DNA of 64,000 bases from Fibrobacter sp. (GCA_024399065.1 JAKSIB010000002.1:124001-188000), one strand, 5' to 3'. Shown: positions 16,938 through 25,069, numbered from the stretch's first letter. Numbers and translations: made by a program. The notes: generated by a model not told the origin, from the sequence alone.

Positions 16938-18692
16938 ATGAACTTCAAACTTATCGCAGCCGTCGCATTCGGCATCGCAACTTCCGCCATGGCCTACGGC
17001 CCCGCTCTTCCGTTGAGCGGTTGGGCAACCCAAAACGGAGGCACCACCGGCGGCGCAAACTACGGCACCGTCACCGTAGACAACGTGAATGACTTAAAAT
17101 CCTACGCAAAGGCCGGCAACAAGACCATCTATATCAAGCCGGGTACTTACGCAGGCACCGTGGAAGTGGGTAGCAACGTAACACTCTACGGCTATCCGGG
17201 CGTAGTCATTACCCAGCCTTCCAAGGGCAGCGGCATCAAGATTTCCGGTTCCAAGAACGTTATCATCCGCAACATTTCCGTGAAGGGCGTGGGGGCTGTG
17301 GACGAAGACGACGAAGACTGCCTCCAAATCAACCATGAATCCAAGAACGTGTGGATTGACCATGTCCATGTCTACGACGGCCACGACGGTAATATGGATA
17401 TCGTGAACCAGTCCGATTACATCACCGTTTCCTGGAGCAAGTTCACCTACACCTCCAAATCCACCAACCATCAGTTCTCCAACCTCTTCGGCAATAGCGA
17501 TTCCAAGACAGCAGACGCAAACGCCCTGAAGATTACCGCCCATCATAACTGGTGGGGCGACGGTGTGAAGGAACGCATGCCCCGCGTCCGTTTCGGCCAG
17601 GTCCATGTGGTAAACAACCTCTACACCAGCAGCACCGCCAGCTACTGCGTCCGCGCAGGCATGAAGGCAAACATCCGCGTAGAAAACAACGTGTTCATCG
17701 GCGTCAAGAATCCCCTGGATTACAACAACAAGTCCAAGGAAGACGCCAAGGTTTCCATGATCGGAAACTACTACGAAAAGACTTCCGGCAATACCACAGG
17801 CCAGGGCACCGCATTTACTCCGGCATACAAGATGAGCATTACCGACGTCAGCACCCAGGCAAAGGCTTACGCCCTTCGCGATTCCATTCAGGCCTACGCA
17901 GGCCCCACGCTTCCCGCCCCCGGTTCCAGCGAAGTGACCCCTGTAAGTTCCAGTTCCGTGAAGAGTTCAAGTTCTGCAAAGTCCAGCAGCTCCGTCGCAC
18001 CGACATCCAGCTCCAGCGTTAAGTCGTCCAGCTCCGCTGCAGTCGTTGCTGGCACCGCCACCCTCACCAAGCACGGCACAGGCAAATCAACCCAATCTGT
18101 TGCCGCAGGCTCTGCTATTGAAGAATTCTACTACACCATCGAAGGTGCAACCGGCGCAACCGTTACCGGACTCCCCGAAGGTGTCTCCGGCGCATTGAAG
18201 GGTTCTGACTTCTACATTTCCGGAACAGTTCCTGCAAACGCAGCATCTGGCGATTACAAGTACACCGTTACCACCACAGGCGCCACCACCAACGCAAGCA
18301 AGAGCGGCACCATCACCGTTACAGGCGGCAGCGCCCCCGTAGCTTCTAGCAGTTCCACAACACAGACAGCTTCAAGCAGTTCCGTGGCCCCGGCCTCCTC
18401 CAGTTCCACAAATGAAATCGCAACCATTGAATCCAGCGACTCTGGTGAACAAAACGGCAACGAAACTCAAGCCATCCAGCAAACCGCCGCACCCAAATTC
18501 AGCGTCGCCTCCGCAGGCCGCTCCCTCACCGTCTACGGCGCCGCAGGCAAAACCCTCACCATCATGGACATGCAGGGTCGTCTGATGTTCGGTCGCTTCA
18601 TCCAGACCAATAACTTTGACGTCACACTCCCCCATAGCGGCAATTACATCGTCCGTGTGGGCAAGCAGACTCAGCGCGTAAACATCAAGTAG
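16938..18692 (+). CDS. Secreted pectate lyase, polysaccharide lyase family 1
   Basis: Start at ATG 16938 (MNFKLIAAVAFGIATSAMA), which gives a clean signal peptide after an AAAGGGA ribosome site. The catalytic beta-helix (about 25-315) has WIDHVHVYDGHDGNMDI with Ca-binding Asp residues, YITVSWSKF, and HHNWWGD...ERMPRVRFG, which contains the catalytic Arg. It cleaves polygalacturonate by beta-elimination. Serine-rich linkers (about 335-365 and 465-500) flank an Ig-like module. The last 60 residues (SLTVYGAAGKTLTIMDMQGR to the end) resemble a type IX secretion C-terminal sorting domain. Pectin lysis by such a cell would expose cellulose. Confidence 0.9.
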   Translation: MNFKLIAAVAFGIATSAMAYGPALPLSGWATQNGGTTGGANYGTVTVDNVNDLKSYAKAGNKTIYIKPGTYAGTVEVGSNVTLYGYPGVVITQPSKGSGIKISGSKNVIIRNISVKGVGAVDEDDEDCLQINHESKNVWIDHVHVYDGHDGNMDIVNQSDYITVSWSKFTYTSKSTNHQFSNLFGNSDSKTADANALKITAHHNWWGDGVKERMPRVRFGQVHVVNNLYTSSTASYCVRAGMKANIRVENNVFIGVKNPLDYNNKSKEDAKVSMIGNYYEKTSGNTTGQGTAFTPAYKMSITDVSTQAKAYALRDSIQAYAGPTLPAPGSSEVTPVSSSSVKSSSSAKSSSSVAPTSSSSVKSSSSAAVVAGTATLTKHGTGKSTQSVAAGSAIEEFYYTIEGATGATVTGLPEGVSGALKGSDFYISGTVPANAASGDYKYTVTTTGATTNASKSGTITVTGGSAPVASSSSTTQTASSSSVAPASSSSTNEIATIESSDSGEQNGNETQAIQQTAAPKFSVASAGRSLTVYGAAGKTLTIMDMQGRLMFGRFIQTNNFDVTLPHSGNYIVRVGKQTQRVNIK

Positions 18693-18750
18693 TTCTCCTC
18701 CAACCAACAAACGCAATCCTCCTTGCGTTATACAAACCTCCTCGCTTCAC

Positions 18751-18772
18751 TCCCGTGGGGCGGGGATTTTTT
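18751..18772 (+). terminator. Probable terminator after the pectate lyase gene
   Basis: CCCG/CGGG short stem with a 5-base loop, then ATTTTTT. A second hairpin, AACGCAA/TTGCGTT at 18710-18729, precedes it but has no T run. Confidence 0.5.
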
Positions 18773-18806
18773 GTAGATTTCCAATAACAGAAGGAAAGGA
18801 GTTTAT

Positions 18807-19433
18807 ATGATCAAGAATTTCATCTTTGATTTTGGCGGCGTCATTCTGGACATCGACATGCCTAAAGTTTTTAGAGGTTTCGCAGCCCTGGGCGTTGGTG
18901 CAGAAGCCATGGGCATTGGCACAGGAACCCTCGCCGCCAACTCCCCCGTCCTTCAACTGTTTTCCCAATACCAGTGCGGCTTTATCAGCACCGATGAATT
19001 CTGCTCGATTATCGCCTCCAAGTGCAAACCGGGAACCACCAAGGAACAGGTGGCCGAAACCTGGCTCACCGTTTGCGTAGATTTGCCGCAACACAGGCTT
19101 GACGCCATTCAGGAACTTCGCAAGAATCACAAGGTTTATCTCCTTAGCAACATCAACGACTTGCACTGGGATTACTGCTGCGAAAAGTGGTTCAACCGCG
19201 GCGGTCACAATTGCGAAGAATACTTCGACAAACTTTTCCTGAGCCAGCGTATGGGCATGGAAAAACCGAACCCGGAAATTTTCAAGAAGGTCATTGCCGA
19301 CACCGGCATCGTCCCCGAAGAAACCATGTTCCTGGACGACACTTTGGAAAATTTGGAATCCGCAGCAAAGCTTGGCTTCCAGACATTCCACGCAGCCCCG
19401 GGCGTTGACTGGATCAAGGAATTCGTCGGCTAA
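18807..19433 (+). CDS. HAD-superfamily hydrolase, subfamily IA (YihX-like)
   Basis: Starts MIKNFIFDFGGVILDID: motif I with the nucleophile in the form DFGGV, typical of the YihX alpha-D-glucose-1-phosphatase branch. Motif II is LLSNIND, and motifs III/IV are GMEKPNPEIF and MFLDDTLENLE. The family removes phosphate from small metabolites; substrate not determined. GGAAAGGAG lies before the ATG. The next gene starts 2 bases after the stop. Confidence 0.87.
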   Translation: MIKNFIFDFGGVILDIDMPKVFRGFAALGVGAEAMGIGTGTLAANSPVLQLFSQYQCGFISTDEFCSIIASKCKPGTTKEQVAETWLTVCVDLPQHRLDAIQELRKNHKVYLLSNINDLHWDYCCEKWFNRGGHNCEEYFDKLFLSQRMGMEKPNPEIFKKVIADTGIVPEETMFLDDTLENLESAAKLGFQTFHAAPGVDWIKEFVG

Positions 19434-19435
19434 AA

Positions 19436-19987
19436 ATGTCCACCGTTATTTTGTTCAACAAGCCCTTTGGCGTTCTAAGCCAGTTCACTCCGGAAGCGGG
19501 GCACCCCGCTCTGGATACTTTCGGTTTTCCGCCGGACATTTACGCTGCGGGCCGTTTGGACCACGACAGCGAAGGCGCCTTGCTGCTTACGGACAACGGC
19601 AAGCTCATCAAGAAACTGCTGGACCCAAAGTTCGAGCACCCGCGAACATACCTGGCACAGGTTGACGGACAAATTACCGAAGAAGCTGTTCGAAAGCTTT
19701 GCAAAGGCGTGGACATCAAGGGATATCACACAAAACCCTGCAAGGCCCGCATCGTCCCGGCTCCAGACTGGATCTGGGACCGCAATCCGCCTGTCCGTTT
19801 CCGCGCAAACATTCCCACCAGTTGGGTAGAGCTGACCCTTATCGAAGGCAAGAACCGTCAAGTTCGCCACATGACAGCCGCGGTAGGATTTCCAACACTA
19901 CGCCTCGTCCGCGTGAAAATCGGAAACATTCCGCTTGGCGATTTGCAGCCCGGCGAATGGCGGGTAGTTACAGACAAAGTGATTTAA
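19436..19987 (+). CDS. rluE: Ribosomal large subunit pseudouridine synthase E
   Basis: 183 residues with the RsuA/RluE catalytic motif AAGRLDHDSEGALLLT, whose Asp forms the covalent adduct, and KNRQVRHMTAAVGFPTLRLVR. It lacks an S4 domain, as RluE does; E. coli RluE modifies U2457 of 23S rRNA. It shares an operon with the HAD gene. Confidence 0.88.
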   Translation: MSTVILFNKPFGVLSQFTPEAGHPALDTFGFPPDIYAAGRLDHDSEGALLLTDNGKLIKKLLDPKFEHPRTYLAQVDGQITEEAVRKLCKGVDIKGYHTKPCKARIVPAPDWIWDRNPPVRFRANIPTSWVELTLIEGKNRQVRHMTAAVGFPTLRLVRVKIGNIPLGDLQPGEWRVVTDKVI

Positions 19988-20164
19988 TTCGCGGCGAATA
20001 ACCTAGTTTAAAAAGTTTCATTCTCAATCAATAACGAAGCTAAGTCTCGCCACGTTGACGTCCGTTTCGTTTTTTTATATTCAAAGACAACCTATTCGCA
20101 ACAACCCATAGCTGCGATGTGTTTGCAAGGTCATCCATTTTTTAGGAGTATTTAGGAGGAACAA

Positions 20165-20815
20165 ATGAAAAAACTTTTCACACTTTGCGCAATCTGCGTG
20201 GCGTCGCTCGCACTTTCCGGTTGCGCCATTTTGCTAGGCGTAAACCCAATGACAAACATCCACTTTGGTGGACTACACGTTTTCACAAGAGTCTCGACAG
20301 CCTACTATTACCTGGTCACAGACAATCCAGAAGAAGTCGAAGTGGACTTGCCGTTTCACAGCACAAATAGAAACAACAGATATCAAAATGTTTTCTACAA
20401 CAAGAATAAAGATTTATCAAGCATCACATTCTACAACGATGAAATCAGGATGATTTTTCAGTTCACTACCTATGAAAAAATCTACGAAAGAGATCCTAAC
20501 GGCATTCCGCAAGGGTTAAGCGAGAAACAAAAAATTGACCGCATTATTTCCAATTTTTTCAACATTGACAGCACAGACAAATCTGTCCGCCTTGTTTATG
20601 ATGCAGAAAAGAAAATGGGATACAAATGTTTCTCCCGCTCCCCAATGTACGACACAAGCAAGGACATTGAAGATGTCTGCGGTGCAGTCCGTTTTTCAAG
20701 GATGGGCAACGTAGCGTTTTTCTACCTAGTAAGCTCAGAAATCGGAGCAGAACAACTCAAAGAAACAATGCTCAAAACAGCTAACAGCGTTCAATTCAAG
20801 GCAGAACAACAATAA
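20165..20815 (+). CDS. Lipoprotein, function unknown
   Basis: MKKLFTLCAICVASLALSGC is a lipoprotein signal with the cysteine at residue 20. The mature 196 residues have an N-terminal tract MTNIHFGGLHVFTRVSTAYYYL and a C-terminal domain with two cysteines (YKCFSRSPMYD, IEDVCGAVRFS) that may form a disulfide. Ribosome site AGGAGGA precedes the ATG. The gene is less GC-rich than its neighbours. No known family seen. Confidence 0.7.
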   Translation: MKKLFTLCAICVASLALSGCAILLGVNPMTNIHFGGLHVFTRVSTAYYYLVTDNPEEVEVDLPFHSTNRNNRYQNVFYNKNKDLSSITFYNDEIRMIFQFTTYEKIYERDPNGIPQGLSEKQKIDRIISNFFNIDSTDKSVRLVYDAEKKMGYKCFSRSPMYDTSKDIEDVCGAVRFSRMGNVAFFYLVSSEIGAEQLKETMLKTANSVQFKAEQQ

Positions 20816-20844
20816 TAATCCTCAAAATTTTGGTAATAAAAAAC

Positions 20845-20876
20845 ACCCCGCCGGTGCAGATGCGAACCGACGGGGT
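20845..20876 (-). terminator. Hairpin terminator reading on the minus strand
   Basis: ACCCCG/CGGGGT outer stem with an inner CGGT/ACCG stem. On the minus strand it is followed by GTTTTTTATT. The plus side (TAATTTGT) is weak, so it probably ends a minus-strand transcript from the 20.9-21.1 kb segment; it may also slow plus-strand readthrough from the lipoprotein. Confidence 0.6.
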
Positions 20877-20884
20877 TAATTTGT

Positions 20885-21130
20885 ATATTTATCATGCATT
20901 AAGACAATCCCGGCGACGGAGGTTGCAGGTTACACGGCTGGGAACATTCACCTTTTTTGCCAAACGACTGGATAGCTGTCAGGAACACGACCTGATCGAG
21001 TGATGTAAACCGCGCCATGCGCAAGCATCCAAGTAACGCCGAGGTAGGCCCTCGCCAGTAGTTTTACAGAATCATCCCCATCTACAGCATTTCGGTTCGC
21101 AGACGACGGTCTGCTGAATTTCCATCAACA
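20885..21130 (-). ncRNA. Candidate structured RNA of unknown class
   Basis: A 358-base gap with no convincing gene holds several nested hairpins: GCAGAC/GTCTGC near 21107, CGAGG/CCTCG near 21040, ATGC-TTGC-GCAT near 21022, TCAGG/CCTGA near 20980. An outer pairing GCTGT/ACAGC and GTAAA/TTTAC closes around them. On the minus strand it ends at the hairpin plus T run at 20845-20876. The minus strand is also open for 58 codons (stop at 20948-20950) but without a start codon, so a decayed coding segment is the alternative. It lacks the hallmark sequences of tmRNA, RNase P, SRP RNA and common riboswitches. Strand is inferred from the terminator. Confidence 0.35.
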
Positions 21131-21153
21131 ATGCCAATGGTATTGTTATCCTA

Positions 21154-21182
21154 TTGACTTTAATTTCAGGAATATGTATATT
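21154..21182 (+). promoter_or_regulatory. Promoter of the toxin-antitoxin operon
   Basis: TTGACT (21154-21159) and TATATT (21177-21182) with a 17-base spacer. The -10 box overlaps or abuts the possible toxin start codons, and an imperfect palindrome ATATG...CATAT surrounds it, as expected for an autoregulatory operator. Confidence 0.6.
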
Positions 21183-21473
21183 ATGCATATAGAGCCAAAA
21201 ATTGAATGGAATTCTGAAAAAGCGGAAAAACTTTTAACAGATAGAAATATTGATATGAATGATATTGCAAAGATTATCAAATCAAACAACATCATTACTA
21301 TCGATGATGTCCCAAACCAAAGCGATCACCCGGGTCAAAGAATGTACATACTCAACTATAAAGATTACACGTTCTGCGTTCCCTTCACCTATACAAAAGA
21401 TGGAACATTGTTTTTGAAAACAGTTTTTCCATCTAGAACTTATCACAAAAAATTTGGAGGAAACAATGGCTAA
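21183..21473 (+). CDS. BrnT-like toxin of a type II toxin-antitoxin pair
   Basis: About 96 residues beginning MHIEPKIEWNSEKAEKLL, then a short fold ending with the strand/turn pattern of BrnT ribonuclease toxins (YILNYKDYTFCVPFTYTKDG, then FLKTVFPSRTYHKKF). ATG 21183 is preferred, with ATG 21174 three codons earlier as the alternative. Both are so close to the -10 box that the mRNA may be almost leaderless. It overlaps the antitoxin gene by 8 bases. The divergent core makes the exact toxin family uncertain. Confidence 0.65.
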   Translation: MHIEPKIEWNSEKAEKLLTDRNIDMNDIAKIIKSNNIITIDDVPNQSDHPGQRMYILNYKDYTFCVPFTYTKDGTLFLKTVFPSRTYHKKFGGNNG

Positions 21474-21774
21474 ATACAAAATCGATCCAAAAGCATTCGA
21501 GCCGTTGGACGAAGAAGAAAAGTGGCTTATGGAGGCCATTGAAAAAGGACAAACAAGATCTCTTTCAAAAAAAGAAATGAAGGAAGAACTAAGAAAAATT
21601 CCTAAGGTTATTGGCGGTCCCGTTGCACGTAACGTCACTATCCACATGCAGCAGGAAGATATCGACGGAATGAAGAAAAAGGCAGCCGAGGCAGGTATCC
21701 CCTACCAAACACTGATAAACTCCATCATCCATCGCTATTTGAACGGCGGAATCATTCTAAAAAACGCCATTTAG
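21466..21774 (+). CDS. BrnA/CopG-type ribbon-helix-helix antitoxin
   Basis: Start at ATG 21466, with GGAGGA 5-6 bases before it. The C-terminal 50 residues contain the ribbon-helix-helix: NVTIHMQQEDIDGMKKKAAE followed by AGIPYQTLINSIIHRYLNGG, the pattern of CopG-family antitoxins that bind DNA as dimers. The N-terminal half is the charged, toxin-neutralising part. It probably represses its own promoter together with the toxin. Confidence 0.78.
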   Translation: MAKYKIDPKAFEPLDEEEKWLMEAIEKGQTRSLSKKEMKEELRKIPKVIGGPVARNVTIHMQQEDIDGMKKKAAEAGIPYQTLINSIIHRYLNGGIILKNAI

Positions 21775-21807
21775 CAGAATGTCGAGCTTTCGGCTCGCAA
21801 AACAAAA

Positions 21808-21840
21808 ACACCCCGCTGGTGCAAACCAACGGGGTGTGTT
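21808..21840 (+). terminator. Bidirectional terminator between the antitoxin and fumarase genes
   Basis: ACACCCCG/CGGGGTGT 8-bp stem with inner GGT/ACC pairing, then GTTTT on the plus strand and TTTTTGTTTT on the minus strand. It closely resembles the hairpin at 20845-20876. Confidence 0.8.
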
Positions 21841-21845
21841 TTAAA

Positions 21846-21874
21846 GGAGATCCCGGCTCGGAGGCCGGGATGAC
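21846..21874. repeat. Copy of the GTCATCCCGG-type repeat
   Basis: ATCCCGGC/GCCGGGAT 8-bp stem around TCGGAG, flanked by GGAG and GAC. Reverse orientation of the units at 800-894; placed just after the fumarase gene. Confidence 0.75.
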
Positions 21875-21883
21875 AGCTAAGGA

Positions 21884-23518
21884 TTACAGCAGACCCTTGA
21901 AGAAGTCGTTGCCCTTGTCATCAACGAGGATGAAGGCGGGGAAGTCCTTAATGGTGATCTTGCGGATTGCTTCCATGCCCAGTTCCGGGAAGGCCACGAT
22001 GTCGTTGGACAGGATGTTCTGTTCAGCAAGGATTGCAGCCGGACCACCGATGGAGCCCAGGTAGAAGCCACCGAACTTCTGGCAAGCGTCGGTAACATCC
22101 TGAGAACGGTTGCCCTTAGCCACCATGATCATGGAGTGGCCCTTGCTCTGGAAGCGCATGACGTACGGGTCCATACGGCCTGCAGTAGTAGGACCGAAGG
22201 AACCAGTGGGCATGCCTTCCGGAGTCTTAGCCGGACCGGCGTAGTAAATCGGGTGGTTGGAAACAACTTCCAGAACCTTCTTTTCGATGTCGGAAAGTTC
22301 CTGACCAGCTTCCTGCTTGTCGAGGATTTCAGCGATCTTGGCGTGAGCCATGTCGCGAGCCACAATCATGGTACCCTTCAGGTTCAAGCGGGTTGCAACC
22401 GGGTACTTGGTGAGTTCTGCGCAAACGTCCTTCATGGGGCGGTCGAGATCGATTTCCACAGCTGCTGCGATGGGAGCTTCACCCTTCGGCAGGTACTGTT
22501 CCGGATTGTGTTCCATCTTTTCGAGCCACAGACCGTTTTCGTCGATCTTTGCCTTGATGTTACGGTCTGCAGAGCAGCTAACGCCGATGGAAACCGGGCA
22601 GCTAGCAGCATGGCGCGGGCAACGGATCACGCGGACGTCGTGAACCAGATACTTACCGCCGAACTGAGCACCGATGCCAGTCTTCTGGCAGATGTGGAGA
22701 ACCTTTTCTTCCATTTCCACATCGCGGAACATACGGCCGCCTTCGGAACCGGTAGTCGGAAGGTCATCGTAGTAACCGCAGCTAGCGAGCTTAACGGTGT
22801 GGGTATTCATTTCAGCAGAAGTACCGCCGATAACGATAGCCAGATGGTACGGAGGGCAAGCAGCAGTACCGAGGGTCTTCACCTTTTCGGAAATGAACTT
22901 TTCCAAGTTCTTCGGGGTGAGGAGAGCCTTGGTCATGGGCCAATAGTAAGTCTTGTTAGCAGAACCACCGCCCTTGGCGACGAAGAGGAACTTCATGTCT
23001 GCACCTTCTTCGGCGTGGATGTCGATCTGGGCAGGCAGGTTGCAAGCGGTATTCTTTTCTTCGTACATGGTCAGAGGAGCGATCTGGCTGTAGCGGAGAT
23101 TCTTGGTGGTATAGGCATTGTAGATACCTTCGGAGATGGCTTCGAAGTCATCGCAGCCAGTCCAGACCTGCTGGCCCTTGTGGGCGACGCAGATGGCGGT
23201 ACCGGTGTCCTGGCAGAACGGGAGCACGCCCTTGGCGGCAACGCATGCGTTCTTCAGGAGGGTGAGAGCAACGAACTTATCGTTGTCGGAAGCTTCCGGA
23301 TCCTGGAGGATCTTAGCCACCTTGGCGGTGTGAGCCGGGCGAAGGCGGAAACTGACTTCTTCGAAAGCAGCCTGAGCGATCTTGGTGAGGGCTTCCTTGG
23401 AAACCTTCAGGATCTTCTTGCCTTCGAATTCAGCGACGGAAACGCCTTCCTTGCCGAGATTGACGTATTCGGTAGTGTCACCGGTGTGCTGCACGGTAGC
23501 TTCGTACTTAAATGCCAT
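21884..23518 (-). CDS. fumA: Class I fumarate hydratase (iron-sulfur)
   Basis: 544 residues (E. coli FumA 548). The N-terminal domain carries [10 protein letters not shown], whose cysteine ligates the [4Fe-4S] cluster, and later [20 protein letters not shown] with the other cluster ligands. The C-terminal FumA/TtdB domain has [20 protein letters not shown] and RMDPY. It interconverts fumarate and malate. In succinate-producing anaerobes this runs towards fumarate in the reductive branch. Ribosome site AGAGG precedes the ATG. The whole protein is present; oxygen sensitivity is inferred from the family. Confidence 0.93.
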   Translation of the reverse strand: MAFKYEATVQHTGDTTEYVNLGKEGVSVAEFEGKKILKVSKEALTKIAQAAFEEVSFRLRPAHTAKVAKILQDPEASDNDKFVALTLLKNACVAAKGVLPFCQDTGTAICVAHKGQQVWTGCDDFEAISEGIYNAYTTKNLRYSQIAPLTMYEEKNTACNLPAQIDIHAEEGADMKFLFVAKGGGSANKTYYWPMTKALLTPKNLEKFISEKVKTLGTAACPPYHLAIVIGGTSAEMNTHTVKLASCGYYDDLPTTGSEGGRMFRDVEMEEKVLHICQKTGIGAQFGGKYLVHDVRVIRCPRHAASCPVSIGVSCSADRNIKAKIDENGLWLEKMEHNPEQYLPKGEAPIAAAVEIDLDRPMKDVCAELTKYPVATRLNLKGTMIVARDMAHAKIAEILDKQEAGQELSDIEKKVLEVVSNHPIYYAGPAKTPEGMPTGSFGPTTAGRMDPYVMRFQSKGHSMIMVAKGNRSQDVTDACQKFGGFYLGSIGGPAAILAEQNILSNDIVAFPELGMEAIRKITIKDFPAFILVDDKGNDFFKGLL

Positions 23519-23537
23519 AAATATGCCTCTGGGTTAG

Positions 23538-23702
23538 ACGAGAGACGAGAGACGAGAGACGAGAGATTCTCGGACAGGTCCTTCATTTCTCATGATTTCG
23601 GCAATTACAAATTACGAATTACGAATTACAAGATTTAACCAGGCAGCGCAGCTGCGATTATTCCTCTCATAATTCATACTTTATAATTCATAACTCGTAA
23701 TT
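23538..23702. repeat. Three heptanucleotide arrays upstream of the fumarase gene
   Basis: ACGAGAG four times (23538-23565), ATTACAA/ATTACGA four units (23604-23631), and CATAATT-type five units (23668-23702). All have a 7-bp period but unrelated sequences. They fill much of the 407-base gap between the divergent fumarase and Ala/Pro-protein genes. The rest of this gap is AT-rich, and I see no other defined element. Confidence 0.9.
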
Positions 23703-23925
23703 ACCCGTAGGGTTAAAAGTTACATGGGCAAAATTACATAAAAAAAGGGGCAACAGCCTTTTTTTTAGGAAAAATGTATTCCGCCACCCCTCCAAAAGCG
23801 ACAAAAAACGCATAAATACCCCCAATTAGGAAGATTTTGTAACTTTTTTTTGATAAAGTCGTTCTAATTTTCAAAAGATGAGTTATTTTTTGACGGTAAA
23901 AATTTTAAAATCAAAGAGGGATACT

Positions 23926-24522
23926 ATGAAGATGAAGAACTTGGTCCTGGCAACCATGATTGCCTCCGCAATGGCATTTGCCGCAGAAGCAACCGCACCT
24001 GCAGCAGCTCCTGCTGCCGCACCTGCACCGGCTGCTGAAGTCGCCGCTCCTACTGCTGAAGCTGCACCGGCCGCTGAAGCCGCTGCTCCTGCTGCTGAAG
24101 CTGCACCGGCTGCCGAAGCCGCTGCTCCTGCTGCTGAAGCTGCACCGGCTGCCGAAGCCGCTGCTCCTGCTGCTGAAGCTGCACCGGCCGCCGAAGCCGC
24201 TGCTCCTGCTGCTGAAGAAACAGCACCGGCCGCCGAAGCCGCCGCTCCTGCTGCTGACGCTCAGACTGAAGTTCTCGAAGCAAAGGCTGAAGAAGCACCG
24301 GTAGACACCGCCGCTCTCGCTAAGGCTGAAGAAGAAAAGAAGGCTGCCGAAGCTGAAGCAAAGGCCAAGGCTGAAGCAGATGTAAATGTAACGGTGAACG
24401 TCGAAAACGAATCCCAGGGCGCAGCAAAGAGCTCCATCATGGACAATCCGTGGGAATTCCTGGCCGTTTCCGCAGCATTCATCGCTTCCGTGCTCGTGAT
24501 CATCTTCACCGGCAAGGACTAA
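23926..24522 (+). CDS. Ala/Pro/Glu repeat membrane protein
   Basis: Start at ATG 23926, which gives a signal peptide (MKMKNLVLATMIASAMAFAAE) after AAAGAGGGA. Residues about 20-115 are an Ala-Pro-Glu region built from a 13-residue repeat (AAPAAEAAAPAAE, 39 bp) in four or so copies. A charged Lys/Glu/Ala helix follows (EEEKKAAEAEAKAKAEAD). A C-terminal membrane helix, EFLAVSAAFIASVLVIIFTG, ends in a short lysine/aspartate tail. It could be a rigid periplasm-spanning rod anchored in the inner membrane. Function unknown. Confidence 0.7.
   Translation: MKMKNLVLATMIASAMAFAAEATAPAAAPAAAPAPAAEVAAPTAEAAPAAEAAAPAAEAAPAAEAAAPAAEAAPAAEAAAPAAEAAPAAEAAAPAAEETAPAAEAAAPAADAQTEVLEAKAEEAPVDTAALAKAEEEKKAAEAEAKAKAEADVNVTVNVENESQGAAKSSIMDNPWEFLAVSAAFIASVLVIIFTGKD
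24054..24262 (+). repeat. 39-bp tandem repeat coding for the Ala/Pro rod
   Basis: In-frame repetition of GCTGCACCGGC...GAAGCCGCTGCTCCTGCTGCTGAA-type units (39 bp), about four near-identical copies. Copy number is likely to vary between strains. Confidence 0.75.
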
Positions 24523-24530
24523 TTGAGACG

Positions 24531-24599
24531 CAAGGGGCAACGCCCCTTGGAACCCCTGCAAAAAGGCCCGCTTTGCGGGCTTTTTGCAGGGGTTCCAAG
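24531..24599 (+). terminator. Two overlapping hairpins after the Ala/Pro gene
   Basis: CAAGGGG/CCCCTTG (24531-24549) shares bases with a much longer imperfect hairpin of about 25 bp (24546-24599), whose arms hold CTTGGAACCCC and GGGGTTCCAAG. The two cannot form together. The long arm ends in CTTTTTGCAGG, so it is not a classic terminator, but the pair probably stops or processes the transcript. Confidence 0.5.
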
Positions 24600-24649
24600 A
24601 CCGCTCAGCTACAATGCGGGTATTGAACCTGCGTTCAGCTTCGCTCTCA

Positions 24650-24795
24650 AAACAAAAGCCCCGCCACAAGCGGGGTTTTGTTTTTCACAGTGAGACACAG
24701 AGCGCTCGTTTCCCCAAAAAAAAGCTCCGTTTTCAACGGGGCCTTTCTCATTCACTGTGAGACAAAGCTAAAAAACGCCCACAAGGCGTTTTTTT
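24650..24795. terminator. Three successive hairpin terminators with no gene between
   Basis: GCCCCGC/GCGGGG with flanking A/T arms (24650-24685, ending GTTTTTC); CCGTT/AACGG (24726-24740, T run on the minus strand); ACGCC/GGCGT (24774-24789, followed by TTTTTTT and preceded by AAAAAA, so bidirectional). The first two are separated by repeated CAC(A/T)GTGAGACA words at about 24687 and 24753. Confidence 0.6.
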
Positions 24796-24960
24796 CTTTT
24801 TGGGGACAATCCGTTTTTTGCTCGAAATGCGGGATTTTGTATCTCAAATCACACCTTTTTGCAGGGTAAACTTTTCGTAACATTTACGTTTTAAAATTTT
24901 ATCTTTTACGATTAAAAGTCCACACTTTTGGGAGCAGTAAAGGAACACTTTCTCGCCTAT

Positions 24961-24978
24961 TTGTGAGCCATTTCACAA
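24961..24978 (+). promoter_or_regulatory. CRP-type palindrome upstream of the cellulase genes
   Basis: TTGTGA-GCCATT-TCACAA: a perfect TGTGA-N6-TCACA site extended by one more paired base on each side. It is about 92 bases before the GH9 start codon, in the promoter region. The match is exact; CRP/FNR-family binding is inferred. Confidence 0.6.
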
Positions 24979-25069
24979 TTTTAAATCTATTTTAAAAGTA
25001 TCGTGTTTGGTATGTTGGGTCGGGCATTTTGTGTCCGCTGTTTTTGGATGTAATTGAAAGGAGGCGTTT

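Noticed and set aside
20885-21130. tmRNA, RNase P RNA, SRP RNA, 6S RNA or cobalamin/TPP riboswitch
   Set aside because: I looked on both strands for their conserved blocks (for example GAGGAAAGTCC, GGAAGCAGCC, CTGAGA with ACCTGATCTGG) and found none that fit.
21174-21774. Insertion sequence or prophage remnant around the toxin-antitoxin genes
   Set aside because: No transposase, integrase or terminal inverted repeats with target duplication are visible.
24979-25069. Sigma-54 promoter (-24 GG / -12 GC) before the first GH9 gene
   Set aside because: TTGG...GGGC words are present, but the spacing between GG and GC is 13 bases rather than 10.
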